Below are positions 35,241 to 43,364 of a stretch of DNA of 64,000 nucleotides, in pieces. The stretch comes from Lysobacteraceae bacterium PS02340 (GTDB lineage: Bacteria; Pseudomonadota; Gammaproteobacteria; Xanthomonadales; Xanthomonadaceae). Location of the stretch: contig JASCOC010000006.1 in assembly GCA_029959605.1 (NCBI GenBank), forward strand, positions 1 to 64,000. The letters are read 5' to 3'. The notes under the pieces are model-generated. The model was not told the origin of the DNA and did no database searches. It was given only the letters and a program-made list of their open reading frames with translations. How positions within the stretch are numbered: position 1 is the first letter of the stretch; every line of letters begins with the position of its first letter. Made by a program: the position numbers and the translations under genes.

Positions 35241-35865
35241 GGCATCCCCTCCGAGGGATTTCCGTTACGTGATTCGAATTGTTGTTGTGGGGTCGGGACA
35301 ACGGCACAGCGGCACAGCACTTGCGGCACGCCCACGCGCAACCGCGCACCGGTCTTCGCCGTTGCTTCGGTCGCGCACATGGACCTGTATGTCGACGGGA
35401 CGGAGCGCGGATGCCGGGTTGCATCCACTTCCTGGCCGGATCGGCGTCCTACCGATCGCGCCTGGTCGCGGTCCGTGCTGGGGCACGGGTCGCGGCGGGC
35501 GCCGGCGCCTGCGTCAACCGCGCGGCCTCGGGTCAGGAGGGGGCGTGGTGGGGCGGGTCGGCGCGCATCGTAATCCCGCGCCGCGTCGCCGTCTACGAGG
35601 ACGATCATCGGGGCCGGAAAGGCCGAACCTGCCCGGCGGCCTGCTGCCGCATGGTCCCCGTATCCGACCGCCCCCGCGCTCATTCGAACGTCCGCCTTCG
35701 TCAGTGAGGCGGACGCTAACACCCATTGAAAGCGGTTACATCCCGCAATGCAGCACGGCGGAATCCGATGGCGTCCGCACGTCGTGTATGCGTCCCCTGA
35801 ATTACTGGTCCCCATTCAAGAAGCTGCGGGTTTCCGCAGCGCTTTCAACGTCCCATGATGGGGCC
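35241..35865. other. Long receptor upstream region
   Basis: 625 bp between the divergent TonB receptor and DUF4124 genes. Open frames in it have no recognisable domain, signal peptide or ribosome binding site. The only notable element is the dyad at 35727-35740. If that marks the receptor promoter, the receptor mRNA would have a leader of nearly 0.5 kb. Confidence 0.4.
35727..35740 (-). promoter_or_regulatory. LacI-family-type operator candidate
   Basis: TGAAAGCGGTTACA is an imperfect dyad with central CG, reading TGTAACCGCTTTCA on the minus strand. This resembles operators of LacI-family regulators that control TonB-receptor loci in xanthomonads. No cognate regulator is adjacent, and its sequence differs from the repeated operator of the pectin region. 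Confidence 0.35.
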
Positions 35866-36558
35866 ATGTACCCACGACCCCGCTTCCGCAGTTTCCTCGC
35901 GACGACGCTGCTGGCGACCCTCGCCAGCGCGGCGGCACCGTCGGTCATGGCGGACACGCCGCCGCAGGTCACCGTCTACCGCTGCACCGACGCGAGTGGC
36001 CGCGTCGCCCTGCGCGACTCGCCCTGCGCGGACGGCGCGACGCAGGAAGTGCGCAACATGCTGCGCCCCGTCGACGGCACGCCACTGCCGCCGCGCGCGA
36101 GCGGACCCACCGCGGCCGTCGTCGATCCGCCGGCGCCGCAGGTGATCGTGATGCGTCCACCGCAGCCGATGTACCGCTGCGTGCGCCCCGATGGCAGCAG
36201 CTACACCAGTGATTCGTCGGAGGGCAATCCACGCTGGGTGCCGCTGTGGACGCTGGGCTACGGGCCGGCGCGACGTGGACCGTCGGCGCGTGTCGAGGCC
36301 GGCGACGGACGCGGCAGCATCGAAGTCGATTCCGGTGTCGACACACGTCCGCGCGCGCGCGGCGGCTACTACGGCGCGGGTACCTGGATCCGCGACGAAT
36401 GCCGGCAGATGCCACAGGGCGAAGTCTGCAGCCTGCTGGGCAATCGTCGCGAAGAGATTCGCCGCCGCTTCTTTAATGCGCAGCCGACCGAACGCAGCCA
36501 GCTGACGAACGAAGAACAGACCATCAACACCCGTCTGTCGCAGGATTGCGACCGGTGA
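35866..36558 (+). CDS. DUF4124-domain secreted protein
   Basis: Predicted periplasmic protein of 230 aa. A signal peptide (FLATTLLATLASAAAPSVMA) is followed by a DUF4124-like module (about 35-65: VYRCTDASGRVALRDSPC) and a second similar CxxP-type stretch (MYRCVRPDGSSYTSDSS, about 103-119). A Gly/Arg-rich region and a C-terminal helical part with two cysteines complete it. DUF4124 proteins have no known activity. A CATGAT hexamer ends 6 nt before the ATG, suggesting a leaderless mRNA. Its stop overlaps the GTG of the next, similar gene (GTGA). Confidence 0.65.
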   Translation: MYPRPRFRSFLATTLLATLASAAAPSVMADTPPQVTVYRCTDASGRVALRDSPCADGATQEVRNMLRPVDGTPLPPRASGPTAAVVDPPAPQVIVMRPPQPMYRCVRPDGSSYTSDSSEGNPRWVPLWTLGYGPARRGPSARVEAGDGRGSIEVDSGVDTRPRARGGYYGAGTWIRDECRQMPQGEVCSLLGNRREEIRRRFFNAQPTERSQLTNEEQTINTRLSQDCDR

Positions 36559-37202
36559 ACCGCAGGGCAGTGGGAGCCGTCGCGCTCGCGTGCGCGCTGG
36601 CGAGTGGCGGCAGCGAGGCGGTGACCACGGTGATCTACCGCTGCACCGATCCGGCCGGCGCGGTGACGTTCCAGAACGGCACCGCCTGCCCCGCCGGCCA
36701 TACGCAGGAACGCCGCGTGGTGGAAATGGCCGCGCCGATGCCCGCCTTCGTGTCGCCGCCCGCGACGCCAGTCGCCGCGCCGCAGGTGCCGCTGATCTCG
36801 CGCCTGCCTGCCGCCGAACCGGTGACGCCGGGCGAGGACGACGACGCGCCCGAGCCGCCGCCCGCACTGTTCGCCTGCCGCGTCTTCGACAACAGCACCT
36901 ACTGGCGCGAGGACGACACCCCGCCCCTGCGCTGCCGGCCGATGCAGACCGTCGGCATCGGCGGACTGCCCGGCATGGCAGCGGGCCAGGCCTGCGAGCA
37001 GGTCGCGGATGTCTGCGAGGCGGTCCCGGCCGACGCGCTGTGCAGCACCTGGGAAACCCGCGTGCGCGAAGCGGAGTTCCGCTGGCGCTATGCGCAGGGC
37101 CGCGCGCAGGATCCGCTGCGTCTGGAATACGAGCAGCTGTTCACCACCTGGCGCGACAGCACGTGTGGCCGGGGCGCGGGCATCGTGCCCGCAGCCGACT
37201 AG
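36555..37202 (+). CDS. DUF4124-domain secreted protein, second copy
   Basis: Secreted protein of 215 aa starting with GTG that overlaps the preceding TGA. A short signal peptide (AVGAVALACALASGGSEA) is followed by the DUF4124 core (VIYRCTDPAGAVTFQNGTACPAG). A Pro-rich middle and a Cys-rich C-terminal half (CRVFDNSTYWREDD, CRPMQ, CEQVADVCEAVPADALC) follow. It shares layout with the upstream gene, so the pair probably arose by duplication and is translationally coupled. Its stop codon overlaps that of the convergent gene at 37199. Confidence 0.65.
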   Translation: MNRRAVGAVALACALASGGSEAVTTVIYRCTDPAGAVTFQNGTACPAGHTQERRVVEMAAPMPAFVSPPATPVAAPQVPLISRLPAAEPVTPGEDDDAPEPPPALFACRVFDNSTYWREDDTPPLRCRPMQTVGIGGLPGMAAGQACEQVADVCEAVPADALCSTWETRVREAEFRWRYAQGRAQDPLRLEYEQLFTTWRDSTCGRGAGIVPAAD

Positions 37203-37678
37203 AGCCAGCGCGGGACGGACGTCCGATAGCGCTCGTAATCGGCGCCGAAACACGCGCGCAGTCGCGCTTCCTCGAACGGAATGATCGCGTACTGCAGGGC
37301 CAGCACGGGCAACGGCAGCAGCAACAGCGCCCAGGGCAGATCCAGCATCAGGGCCAGTCCGATGTAGGCCAGCACCTGGGCCAGGTAGATCGGATTGCGC
37401 GTCCACCGGAACGGGCCGCGCTCGATCAGTCGCGCCGGCGTATGCGCAGGAATGATCGTGGTCCTGCGCCGCGCGAACAGCGCGAAGGCCCAGACGGCGA
37501 GCACCAGGCCAGCATCGGCCAGCACCGTCCCCAGCAGATGCAGTGCGGCGCGGCTGCCTTCCGGCGCCAGCGGCAGACCGAACGCGTGCTGCAGGCCGGC
37601 GCCTGCTGCGAACGCCAGAATGAACTGCACCGGCGACGTGCTGCGCACCAGAAGGGGCGCGCGCGGCGCGACGTCCAT
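37199..37678 (-). CDS. Isoprenylcysteine carboxyl methyltransferase / phospholipid methyltransferase-like membrane protein
   Basis: Integral membrane protein of 159 aa with four or so helices and the ICMT/PEMT family signature: HTPARLIERGPFRWTRNPIYLAQ, then the C-terminal EEARLRACFGADYERY. Such proteins methylate lipid or isoprenyl acceptors with SAM; bacterial members are mostly uncharacterised. ATG 37678 follows the SDR stop by 4 nt. ATG 37693 would overlap it and is an alternative. Likely co-transcribed with the SDR gene. Confidence 0.75.
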   Translation of the reverse strand: MDVAPRAPLLVRSTSPVQFILAFAAGAGLQHAFGLPLAPEGSRAALHLLGTVLADAGLVLAVWAFALFARRRTTIIPAHTPARLIERGPFRWTRNPIYLAQVLAYIGLALMLDLPWALLLLPLPVLALQYAIIPFEEARLRACFGADYERYRTSVPRWL

Positions 37679-37682
37679 CGGC

Positions 37683-38459
37683 TCAGAAACCATGGCGCAG
37701 GAATCCCCCGTCGACCGCGATGCACTCGCCGGTGATGTAAGCCGAAGCCGGCAGGCACAGGAACGCGACCGCCGCGGCCACTTCTTCCGGTTCGCCGATG
37801 CGCCCCATCGGCGTGCGCAGCAGCACGTCGTCGAGATAGTCGGGATCCGACAGCGGACCCGAGGTGCGCCGCGTGCGGATGTACCACGGCGCCACCGCGT
37901 TGACACGGATGCCGTCCTCGGCCCACTCGACCGCGAGGTTGCGGGTCATCTGGTGCAGCGCCGCCTTGCTCATGCCGTAGGGCGCGCCGCTGCGCACGTG
38001 GGTGATGCCCGACACGCTGCCGACGTTGACGATCGCCGAGCTGCCGCGACTCGCCAGCAGCGGATGCGCGTAACGCGCGAGTTCGAAGGCGCTGAACACG
38101 TTGACCTCGAAGATCTCGCGCCACTCGTCCTCGGCATAGTCGTTCGCCGCGCGGCTGAGGTTGCCGCCGGCGTTGTTGACCAGAATGTCGAGGCCGTCGC
38201 CCTGGTCCTCGACCCAGTCGAGAATCTCGCGCCGCTGCTCTTCATCGACGACGTCGGCGATCATCGCGCGCACGTCGGCCTGCGGAAATTCCTCGAGCAG
38301 TTCGTCGCGCGTCGATTCCAGCGCGTCGCCGTTGCGGCCGACGATCAGCACCGTCGCGCCGAAGCCGGTCAGTTCGCGCGCGATCGCGCGGCCGATACCG
38401 GCGCTGCCGCCGGTGACGAGGGCCAGTTGTCCATCCAGGCGCCAGCGGTGCGGATCCAT
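37683..38459 (-). CDS. SDR family oxidoreductase (tropinone-reductase-like)
   Basis: Classical short-chain dehydrogenase of 258 aa. The cofactor motif is [10 protein letters not shown], followed by ILVNNAGGN, catalytic Ser in VNVGSVSG and Tyr/Lys in YGMSKAALH. The C-terminus has [12 protein letters not shown] and [10 protein letters not shown]. Arg/Asn in VGRNGDA suggest NADP(H). ATG 38459 is preferred because GGGGGA lies 7 nt upstream; ATG 38465 is too close to it. The substrate is unknown. Divergent from the small lipoprotein gene. Confidence 0.85.
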   Translation of the reverse strand: MDPHRWRLDGQLALVTGGSAGIGRAIARELTGFGATVLIVGRNGDALESTRDELLEEFPQADVRAMIADVVDEEQRREILDWVEDQGDGLDILVNNAGGNLSRAANDYAEDEWREIFEVNVFSAFELARYAHPLLASRGSSAIVNVGSVSGITHVRSGAPYGMSKAALHQMTRNLAVEWAEDGIRVNAVAPWYIRTRRTSGPLSDPDYLDDVLLRTPMGRIGEPEEVAAAVAFLCLPASAYITGECIAVDGGFLRHGF

Positions 38460-38521
38460 CGACATTCCCCCAATCTGCGTCGGCGTTAGGATAGCGCCGA
38501 GCCCGCCCGTCGGAGTGCCGC

Positions 38522-38779
38522 ATGTCCAGTCAACGCATGGTTCCGCATCTCGTCCGCATCCATCACCGCGCCCGCGTCGGCATCGCCGTGCTGCTGCTGC
38601 TCGGCTGCGCGGCGTGTACGCCGCCGCCGAACGAGCCGACGGAAAAACCGGCCGAACCGCAGGCCACGCAGTTGCGCGACGCGATGCAGAGACCGCTCGA
38701 CGACGCACGCGCGGCGCAGGCCGCGGTCGATGCCGATGCGGCGCGTCAACGCAAGGCGATCGAGGACGCCGGCGGCTGA
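38522..38779 (+). CDS. Small predicted lipoprotein
   Basis: Short protein of 85 aa. A hydrophobic stretch [14 protein letters not shown] carries a lipobox-like LLGC. The rest is Pro/Glu- then Ala/Arg/Asp-rich helix ([26 protein letters not shown]). GGAG precedes the ATG, and TAGGAT (38487-38492) could be its -10. Function unknown. It resembles small alpha-helical lipoproteins often found in xanthomonads. Confidence 0.6.
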   Translation: MSSQRMVPHLVRIHHRARVGIAVLLLLGCAACTPPPNEPTEKPAEPQATQLRDAMQRPLDDARAAQAAVDADAARQRKAIEDAGG

Positions 38780-38801
38780 GGCGCGCCGGCGCTGCGACGG
38801 C

Positions 38802-40373
38802 TCACCAGTCCGTCGGCCTGTAGTCCTTGAGGAACTGACCCCAGACGTGGGTGCCGGTGTTGATGCCGTCGATGATCGGATCGACGATGCGCGCCGCACC
38901 GTCGACGATGTCGAGCGGCGGATGGAAGCGTTCCTCGACGATCTTGCGCTCGGCGATCTCCACCGGATCCTCGTCGGTCACCCAGCCGGTGTCGACGGCG
39001 TTCATGTGGATGCCGTCGCCGTGGTAATCCGCGGCCGAGGTGCGCGTCATCATGTTGAGCGCGGCCTTGGCCATGTTGGTGTGCGGATGCTTGGTGGTCT
39101 TGAAGTTGCGGTAGAACTGCCCCTCGACCGCGGACACGTTGACGATGTGCTTGTCGCGTTCCGGGCTGCGCACCATCAGCGTCTTCAGGCGCGCGTTGAG
39201 GATGAAGGGCGCGACCGCGTTGACCAGCTGCGTCTCCAGCAGCTCGACCGCCGGCACTTCATCCATCTGCAGACGCCATGAGTTGCGTCCGCGCAGATCG
39301 ACCTGCTGCAGATCCTTGTCGACGCGGCCTTCCGGAAACAGGTGCGCCTGGCCGACCAGTTCGTCGGCGAGCAGCGGCACCTGCGACAGTTCCGCGGCGC
39401 GTGCGAGGCCGGCGCGCCCCGCGCTGCTCTCGACCAGCGACTGGCTGCCACCCGGCAGCAGATCGGCCGCGCGCAGGCCCTCGTAGCCGCCGACCAGCTT
39501 GCGCACGTGTTCGGGCAGTTCGTGCAGCGCGGCGGTCTCGCCGGCCATCATGTGCGAGTAGAACGCCGGCGGACGGCGCACGGTCTGGCAGGCGTTGTTG
39601 ACGATGAAGTCGAGCCGGTCGCGCGTGGCGACGAGTTCCGCGCAGAACGCTTCGACGCTGGGGGTGTGGCGCAGGTCGAGGCCGAACACTTCCAGCCGGT
39701 GGCCCCACTCGCCGAAATCCGGCTCCTGCGCGTAGCGCTGCGCGGAGTCGCGCGGAAACCGCGTGGTGACGATCAGCGAACAGCCGGCGCGCAGCAGCTT
39801 CAGACCGGCCTGATACCCGATCTTGACCCGGCCGCCGGTCAGCAGCGCGACACGCCCGGTGAGGTCGGCGGTCTCGGTGCGCTTGACGAAGTTCAGCTCT
39901 GCGCAGGTCGGGCACAGCTGGTCGTAGAAATGGTGGATCGCGGTGTACTTCTGCTTGCAGACGTAGCAGTGCAGCAGCTCCGGAGATTCGGCGAACCGGG
40001 GTTCCTCCGGCGCGGCATTGCGCGGATCGTGCTGGCCCGGCGGCTGCGGCGGGAAATAGTTCGGCGTGGTGAACACCGGTTTGCTGCGCAACACGCGGAT
40101 GCCGGTCTGGTCGAGCAGCGCCTCGGTGCGCCGCACCTTCTCGCGGTTGGCTTCGCGCAGCGCTTCCTTGGCCTGTTTGCGACGCGCGCGCGGCTCCGGG
40201 TGATGCACCAGCGCGACCGCCTGCAGCAGGCGGATGCGGTCCTCGTCGGGCAGCGCTTCGAGCACGCGGCGGTCGTCGCGGATCGCCTCGAGCAGTTCGA
40301 ACGCGATACGGGCGCGCTGCGGCAGGGAGTCGTCGGCGTCGACGGACGGAAGCGGAGCGGAGGTCGAATTCAA
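38802..40373 (-). CDS. SDR-like protein with N-terminal zinc ribbon
   Basis: Protein of 523 aa with three parts. Residues 1-90 are charged and helical. Residues 136-157 form a zinc ribbon (CYVC ... CPTC, two CxxC pairs 14 residues apart). From about 171 a Rossmann SDR domain starts with LTGRVALLTGGRVKIG and includes DFIVNNACQTVRRPP, HIVNVSAVEGQFYR, TNMAKAALNMMTRTSA and MNAVDTGWVTDE. The position of the catalytic Tyr in YxxxK is Thr here (TNMAK). A roughly 100-residue insertion lies between the NNA motif and the Ser region. Function unknown. No operon partner is evident. Confidence 0.7.
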   Translation of the reverse strand: MNSTSAPLPSVDADDSLPQRARIAFELLEAIRDDRRVLEALPDEDRIRLLQAVALVHHPEPRARRKQAKEALREANREKVRRTEALLDQTGIRVLRSKPVFTTPNYFPPQPPGQHDPRNAAPEEPRFAESPELLHCYVCKQKYTAIHHFYDQLCPTCAELNFVKRTETADLTGRVALLTGGRVKIGYQAGLKLLRAGCSLIVTTRFPRDSAQRYAQEPDFGEWGHRLEVFGLDLRHTPSVEAFCAELVATRDRLDFIVNNACQTVRRPPAFYSHMMAGETAALHELPEHVRKLVGGYEGLRAADLLPGGSQSLVESSAGRAGLARAAELSQVPLLADELVGQAHLFPEGRVDKDLQQVDLRGRNSWRLQMDEVPAVELLETQLVNAVAPFILNARLKTLMVRSPERDKHIVNVSAVEGQFYRNFKTTKHPHTNMAKAALNMMTRTSAADYHGDGIHMNAVDTGWVTDEDPVEIAERKIVEERFHPPLDIVDGAARIVDPIIDGINTGTHVWGQFLKDYRPTDW

Positions 40374-40644
40374 GAGCGTGTCCGTGGGCGTGCGCGACGT
40401 GTCGGAAGCGGGGCGCCGATGTCGAGCGGGGAAAGCGTGCAGTGCATCGGCGGGTCGGCCGTCGCGGGCGTGGAGCGGTCACGACAGTGGCGCGAGGCGC
40501 CTGGTGTGTGGCCGTGCCGCCGATCGTTCGGGATCAGCGACGGCCCCATTTTCGCCGATCAGCGGGGGCTGTGCCATCGCACCGCGGCCGCGGCCCGTTT
40601 CGCCATGCCGGTGCGCGGCAGGCCGCGCCCCGTCAGCGGATCGG

Positions 40645-41754
40645 TCAGCGCTTCACCGGCTGATACACGATGAAGATCACCAGTTCCTCGTCGCCGAGTT
40701 GCGCCAGCGCATGGCGGTCGCCGTTGCGGGTCAGGATCGCGTCACCCGGCCCGACCTCGCGGACGGTGTCGTTCAGCGTCAAGCGACCGCGGCCCGACAG
40801 CACGTAGTAGATCTCGTCCTTGTCGTTGACGTGGTCGCCGATCGTCGCGCCGGGATGGAAGGCGCGCTTGCGGAAGATCAGATCGAAGCCGGTGGCGTCG
40901 GAGAAAAACGGGTACGCCGTCGTCGTGCCGAGCCCCTCGTGCGGGCCGGGCTGCTCGATCGCGATGTCGCGCTCCTGCACGACCACCGACGGCGACACGG
41001 GCGCAGCGGGCGGTGCCGGCAAGGCGTTGCACTCGGCCGCGGTCACCGCCTTCACCGGCGCATCGGCATCGATGCCGCGCCAGCCCGCGGCGACGAGACA
41101 GGCGACGGCATCGGCGCCGGCCTCGCTGAAGTGAGTGCCGTCGGTCTTGCCCTGCGTGAACATGAAGTAGGGCTTGGCGCCGTCTTCGCCGTGCACGCGG
41201 ATCCAGTCGCTGGACATGGCGTTGAGATCGATCAGTGCAACGTCTTCGCGTTCCGCCAAGGCCTGCATCGCCAGCGTATAGCGGCCGTGCGTGTCGACCA
41301 GCGAACGGAAGTCGTAGAGCAGCCGCGCGACCGGAGTGATCAGGATCGGCGTGGCGCCGCGTGTGCGGGCGACCTCGACATAACGGTGCAGCAGCTGCGG
41401 GTAGTCGGTCGCGGGATCGGTATAGCGCGTGGCGTCCTCGCGCTTGGCATCGTTGTGGCCGAACTGGATCAGCAGGACGTCGCCTGCGCCGATCTCGCCG
41501 GCGATCGCGTCGAGCCGGCCTTCGTCGATGAAGCTGCGCGTGCTGCGTCCGCCCACGGCGTGGTTGCGCACCTCCCAGCCGTCGGCGGTCCAGTCCGGCA
41601 GCTTCTGGCCCCAGCCGGCCTGTGGCGCGCGCTCGGCGCCGTAGGTCGCCGCGGTGGAATCACCGGCGATGAAGACGCGATGCGGTGCGGGCGATGCGGC
41701 GAATGCGGTGCCCGCGACACCCGACAGCAGCAGCGACAACAGACGTTTCAGCAT
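40645..41754 (-). CDS. Rhamnogalacturonan acetylesterase (SGNH) fused to a C-terminal cupin
   Basis: Secreted protein of 369 aa. The signal peptide is LLSLLLSGVAGTAFA. The SGNH/GDSL hydrolase domain (25-230) has block I GDSTAA (Ser33), block II GGRSTRSF, block III GHND (Asn101) and block V DGTH (Asp205, His208). This matches rhamnogalacturonan/xylan acetylesterases that remove acetyl groups from pectin. A cupin (about 285-365) with FHPGATIGDHVNDKDEIYYVLSG and a late His349 follows. The fusion is unusual. Last gene of the kduI-kduD-rpiB-like operon, 87 nt after the isomerase gene with a perfect hairpin in the gap. Confidence 0.85.
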   Translation of the reverse strand: MLKRLLSLLLSGVAGTAFAASPAPHRVFIAGDSTAATYGAERAPQAGWGQKLPDWTADGWEVRNHAVGGRSTRSFIDEGRLDAIAGEIGAGDVLLIQFGHNDAKREDATRYTDPATDYPQLLHRYVEVARTRGATPILITPVARLLYDFRSLVDTHGRYTLAMQALAEREDVALIDLNAMSSDWIRVHGEDGAKPYFMFTQGKTDGTHFSEAGADAVACLVAAGWRGIDADAPVKAVTAAECNALPAPPAAPVSPSVVVQERDIAIEQPGPHEGLGTTTAYPFFSDATGFDLIFRKRAFHPGATIGDHVNDKDEIYYVLSGRGRLTLNDTVREVGPGDAILTRNGDRHALAQLGDEELVIFIVYQPVKR

Positions 41755-41786
41755 GCGGGCGCTCCGCGAGGAATCCGGGTTGAACC

Positions 41787-41816
41787 GCAGGCCGCCGCAC
41801 CTGGGCGGCGGCCTGC
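41787..41816 (-). terminator. Perfect 12-bp intercistronic hairpin
   Basis: GCAGGCCGCCGC / GCGGCGGCCTGC with a 6-nt loop between the isomerase and acetylesterase genes. There is no T-run, so partial termination or mRNA end protection is likelier than full termination. Confidence 0.6.
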
Positions 41817-41841
41817 GTCGTGCAACGGTGTCGCGCGGGGC

Positions 41842-42480
41842 TTACTGGCCCAGCACACCCTTGACGTAGGCGACGATGGCCTCGTCCTGGGCGTTGTCGA
41901 AGAACGCCTTCTGGAAGCGCTCGCCGCCGACGGCCTGCTTCACCAGGTCCTGGTCGATCGCCTTCAGGCCTTCGACGAAGTCCTTCGACGCGCCCTTCTT
42001 GACGTCCGCGAGGATGCCGGCGTTGGTCATCTGCGATTCCTTGCGCTCGGCCGGATAGCCCTGGCCGCGCTCGCCGTCGAACGCCTTCTCGAAGATGTAG
42101 CGGATGTTGATTTCCGCGCCCCAGCCGTAGCCCTTGGCGAACGGCAGTGCCAGCGCGTTGCCGTTGTTGACCTGCGCGAACAGGAACGCGTCGGTCGGCT
42201 CGATGCAGTAGCCGCAGTACACGCCCGGCCATGCGTTGAGCGACATCAGTGCTCCCTGGCCCGTGCCGCAACCGGCGACGACGAAATCGACGGCCTTCGA
42301 GTTCAGCAGCAGCGAGGCGCAGATGCCGAGGTGGATGTAGGTCAGGCGGTGGTCGTTGTCGCCGTCCATGCCGACGTTGAAGACGGTGTGGCCCTTGTCC
42401 GCGGCGACGGTGTTGAGCTGTTCCAGCACGACCGGGTTCTTGGCGGCCTGGCTGAATTCCTGCATCAGTGCGATTTTCAT
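41842..42480 (-). CDS. RpiB/LacA/LacB-family sugar isomerase
   Basis: Cytoplasmic protein of 212 aa related to ribose-5-phosphate isomerase B and galactose-6-phosphate isomerase. The catalytic Cys region VVAGCGTGQGALMSLNAWPGV (in part) matches the GCGTG(IQ)G loop of the family. It is longer than RpiB (about 150 aa). Members of this family (DhuI of streptococci) isomerise 4-deoxy-L-threo-5-hexosulose uronate, the KduI substrate. In this operon with kduI and kduD that activity, or a related uronate isomerase role, is an attractive inference. Confidence 0.75.
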   Translation of the reverse strand: MKIALMQEFSQAAKNPVVLEQLNTVAADKGHTVFNVGMDGDNDHRLTYIHLGICASLLLNSKAVDFVVAGCGTGQGALMSLNAWPGVYCGYCIEPTDAFLFAQVNNGNALALPFAKGYGWGAEINIRYIFEKAFDGERGQGYPAERKESQMTNAGILADVKKGASKDFVEGLKAIDQDLVKQAVGGERFQKAFFDNAQDEAIVAYVKGVLGQ

Positions 42481-42562
42481 TGCGTGTCTCTCTTGCGTGT
42501 TCGAAGGGGAAAGAAACGACAGGCCCGCCGATAGGGCAGACCGGTCGGAAAACGTGCGTGGA

Positions 42563-43318
42563 TCAGCGCGCGAGCCAGCCGCCGTCGACCGGGATCACCG
42601 CGCCGTTGACGTAATCGGACGCGCGGCTGGCGAGGAACACCGCCGTGCCGCCGAGATCCGAAGGTTCGCCCCAGCGCGCGGCCGGGATGCGATCGAGGAT
42701 CGACTTGTTGCGGGCTTCATCGGCGCGCAGCTGCGCGGTGTTGTCGGTCGCCATGTAGCCCGGCGCGATGGCATTGATGTTGACGCCCTTGCCGGCCCAT
42801 TCGTTGGCGAGCAGGCGGGTGATGCCGGCGATGCCCGACTTGCTGGCCGTGTACGACGGCACGCGGATGCCGCCCTGGAACGACAGCATCGATGCGATGT
42901 TGATGATCTTGCCGCTGCCCTGCGCGATGAAATGACGGCCGACGGCCTGCGACAGGAAGAACGCGGACTTGATGTTGACGTTCATGACGTCGTCCCAGTC
43001 CTGCTCGCTGAAATCGACCGCGTCGGCGCGGCGGATCAGGCCGGCGTTGTTGACCAGGATGTCGACGCCACCGAGGCCGTCGAGCGTTTCCTCAAGCAGA
43101 CGCGCGACCGGCTCGATGCTGGTCAGGTTGGCTTCGATCGACACGAACCTGCGGCCCAGCGCCTTGACCTTGGCTTCGGTCTCGGTCGGCGGGCTGATGC
43201 CTGCAGCGGCGATGTCGGCGCCGGCTTCCGCCAGTGCCACTGCGATGCCCTGCCCCAGGCCGGTGTTGGCGCCGGTGACCAGCGCGACCTTGCCTTCGAG
43301 ACTGAACGGATTCGTCAT
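42563..43318 (-). CDS. kduD: 2-dehydro-3-deoxy-D-gluconate 5-dehydrogenase KduD
   Basis: NAD-dependent SDR of 251 aa that reduces 2,5-diketo-3-deoxygluconate to 2-keto-3-deoxygluconate in pectin breakdown. Motifs: TGANTGLGQGIAVALAEAGADI, ILVNNAGLIRRADAVDFSE, catalytic Ser in NIASMLSFQGG and YTASKSGIAGITR, then the KduD-typical GYMATDNTAQLRAD and PVDGGWLAR. The length equals that of E. coli KduD (253). ATG 43318 has GGGAG 8 nt upstream; the longer ORF start is unsupported. It lies 46 nt downstream of kduI. Confidence 0.94.
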   Translation of the reverse strand: MTNPFSLEGKVALVTGANTGLGQGIAVALAEAGADIAAAGISPPTETEAKVKALGRRFVSIEANLTSIEPVARLLEETLDGLGGVDILVNNAGLIRRADAVDFSEQDWDDVMNVNIKSAFFLSQAVGRHFIAQGSGKIINIASMLSFQGGIRVPSYTASKSGIAGITRLLANEWAGKGVNINAIAPGYMATDNTAQLRADEARNKSILDRIPAARWGEPSDLGGTAVFLASRASDYVNGAVIPVDGGWLAR

Positions 43319-43364
43319 TGCGTTGCTCCCTGTTGCGATGCGGGTGGTGGCCACGTGCGGCCGG

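Noticed and set aside
35237-35815. 192-aa minus-strand open frame upstream of the receptor
   Set aside because: No motif or ribosome binding site; it covers the presumed promoter and leader.
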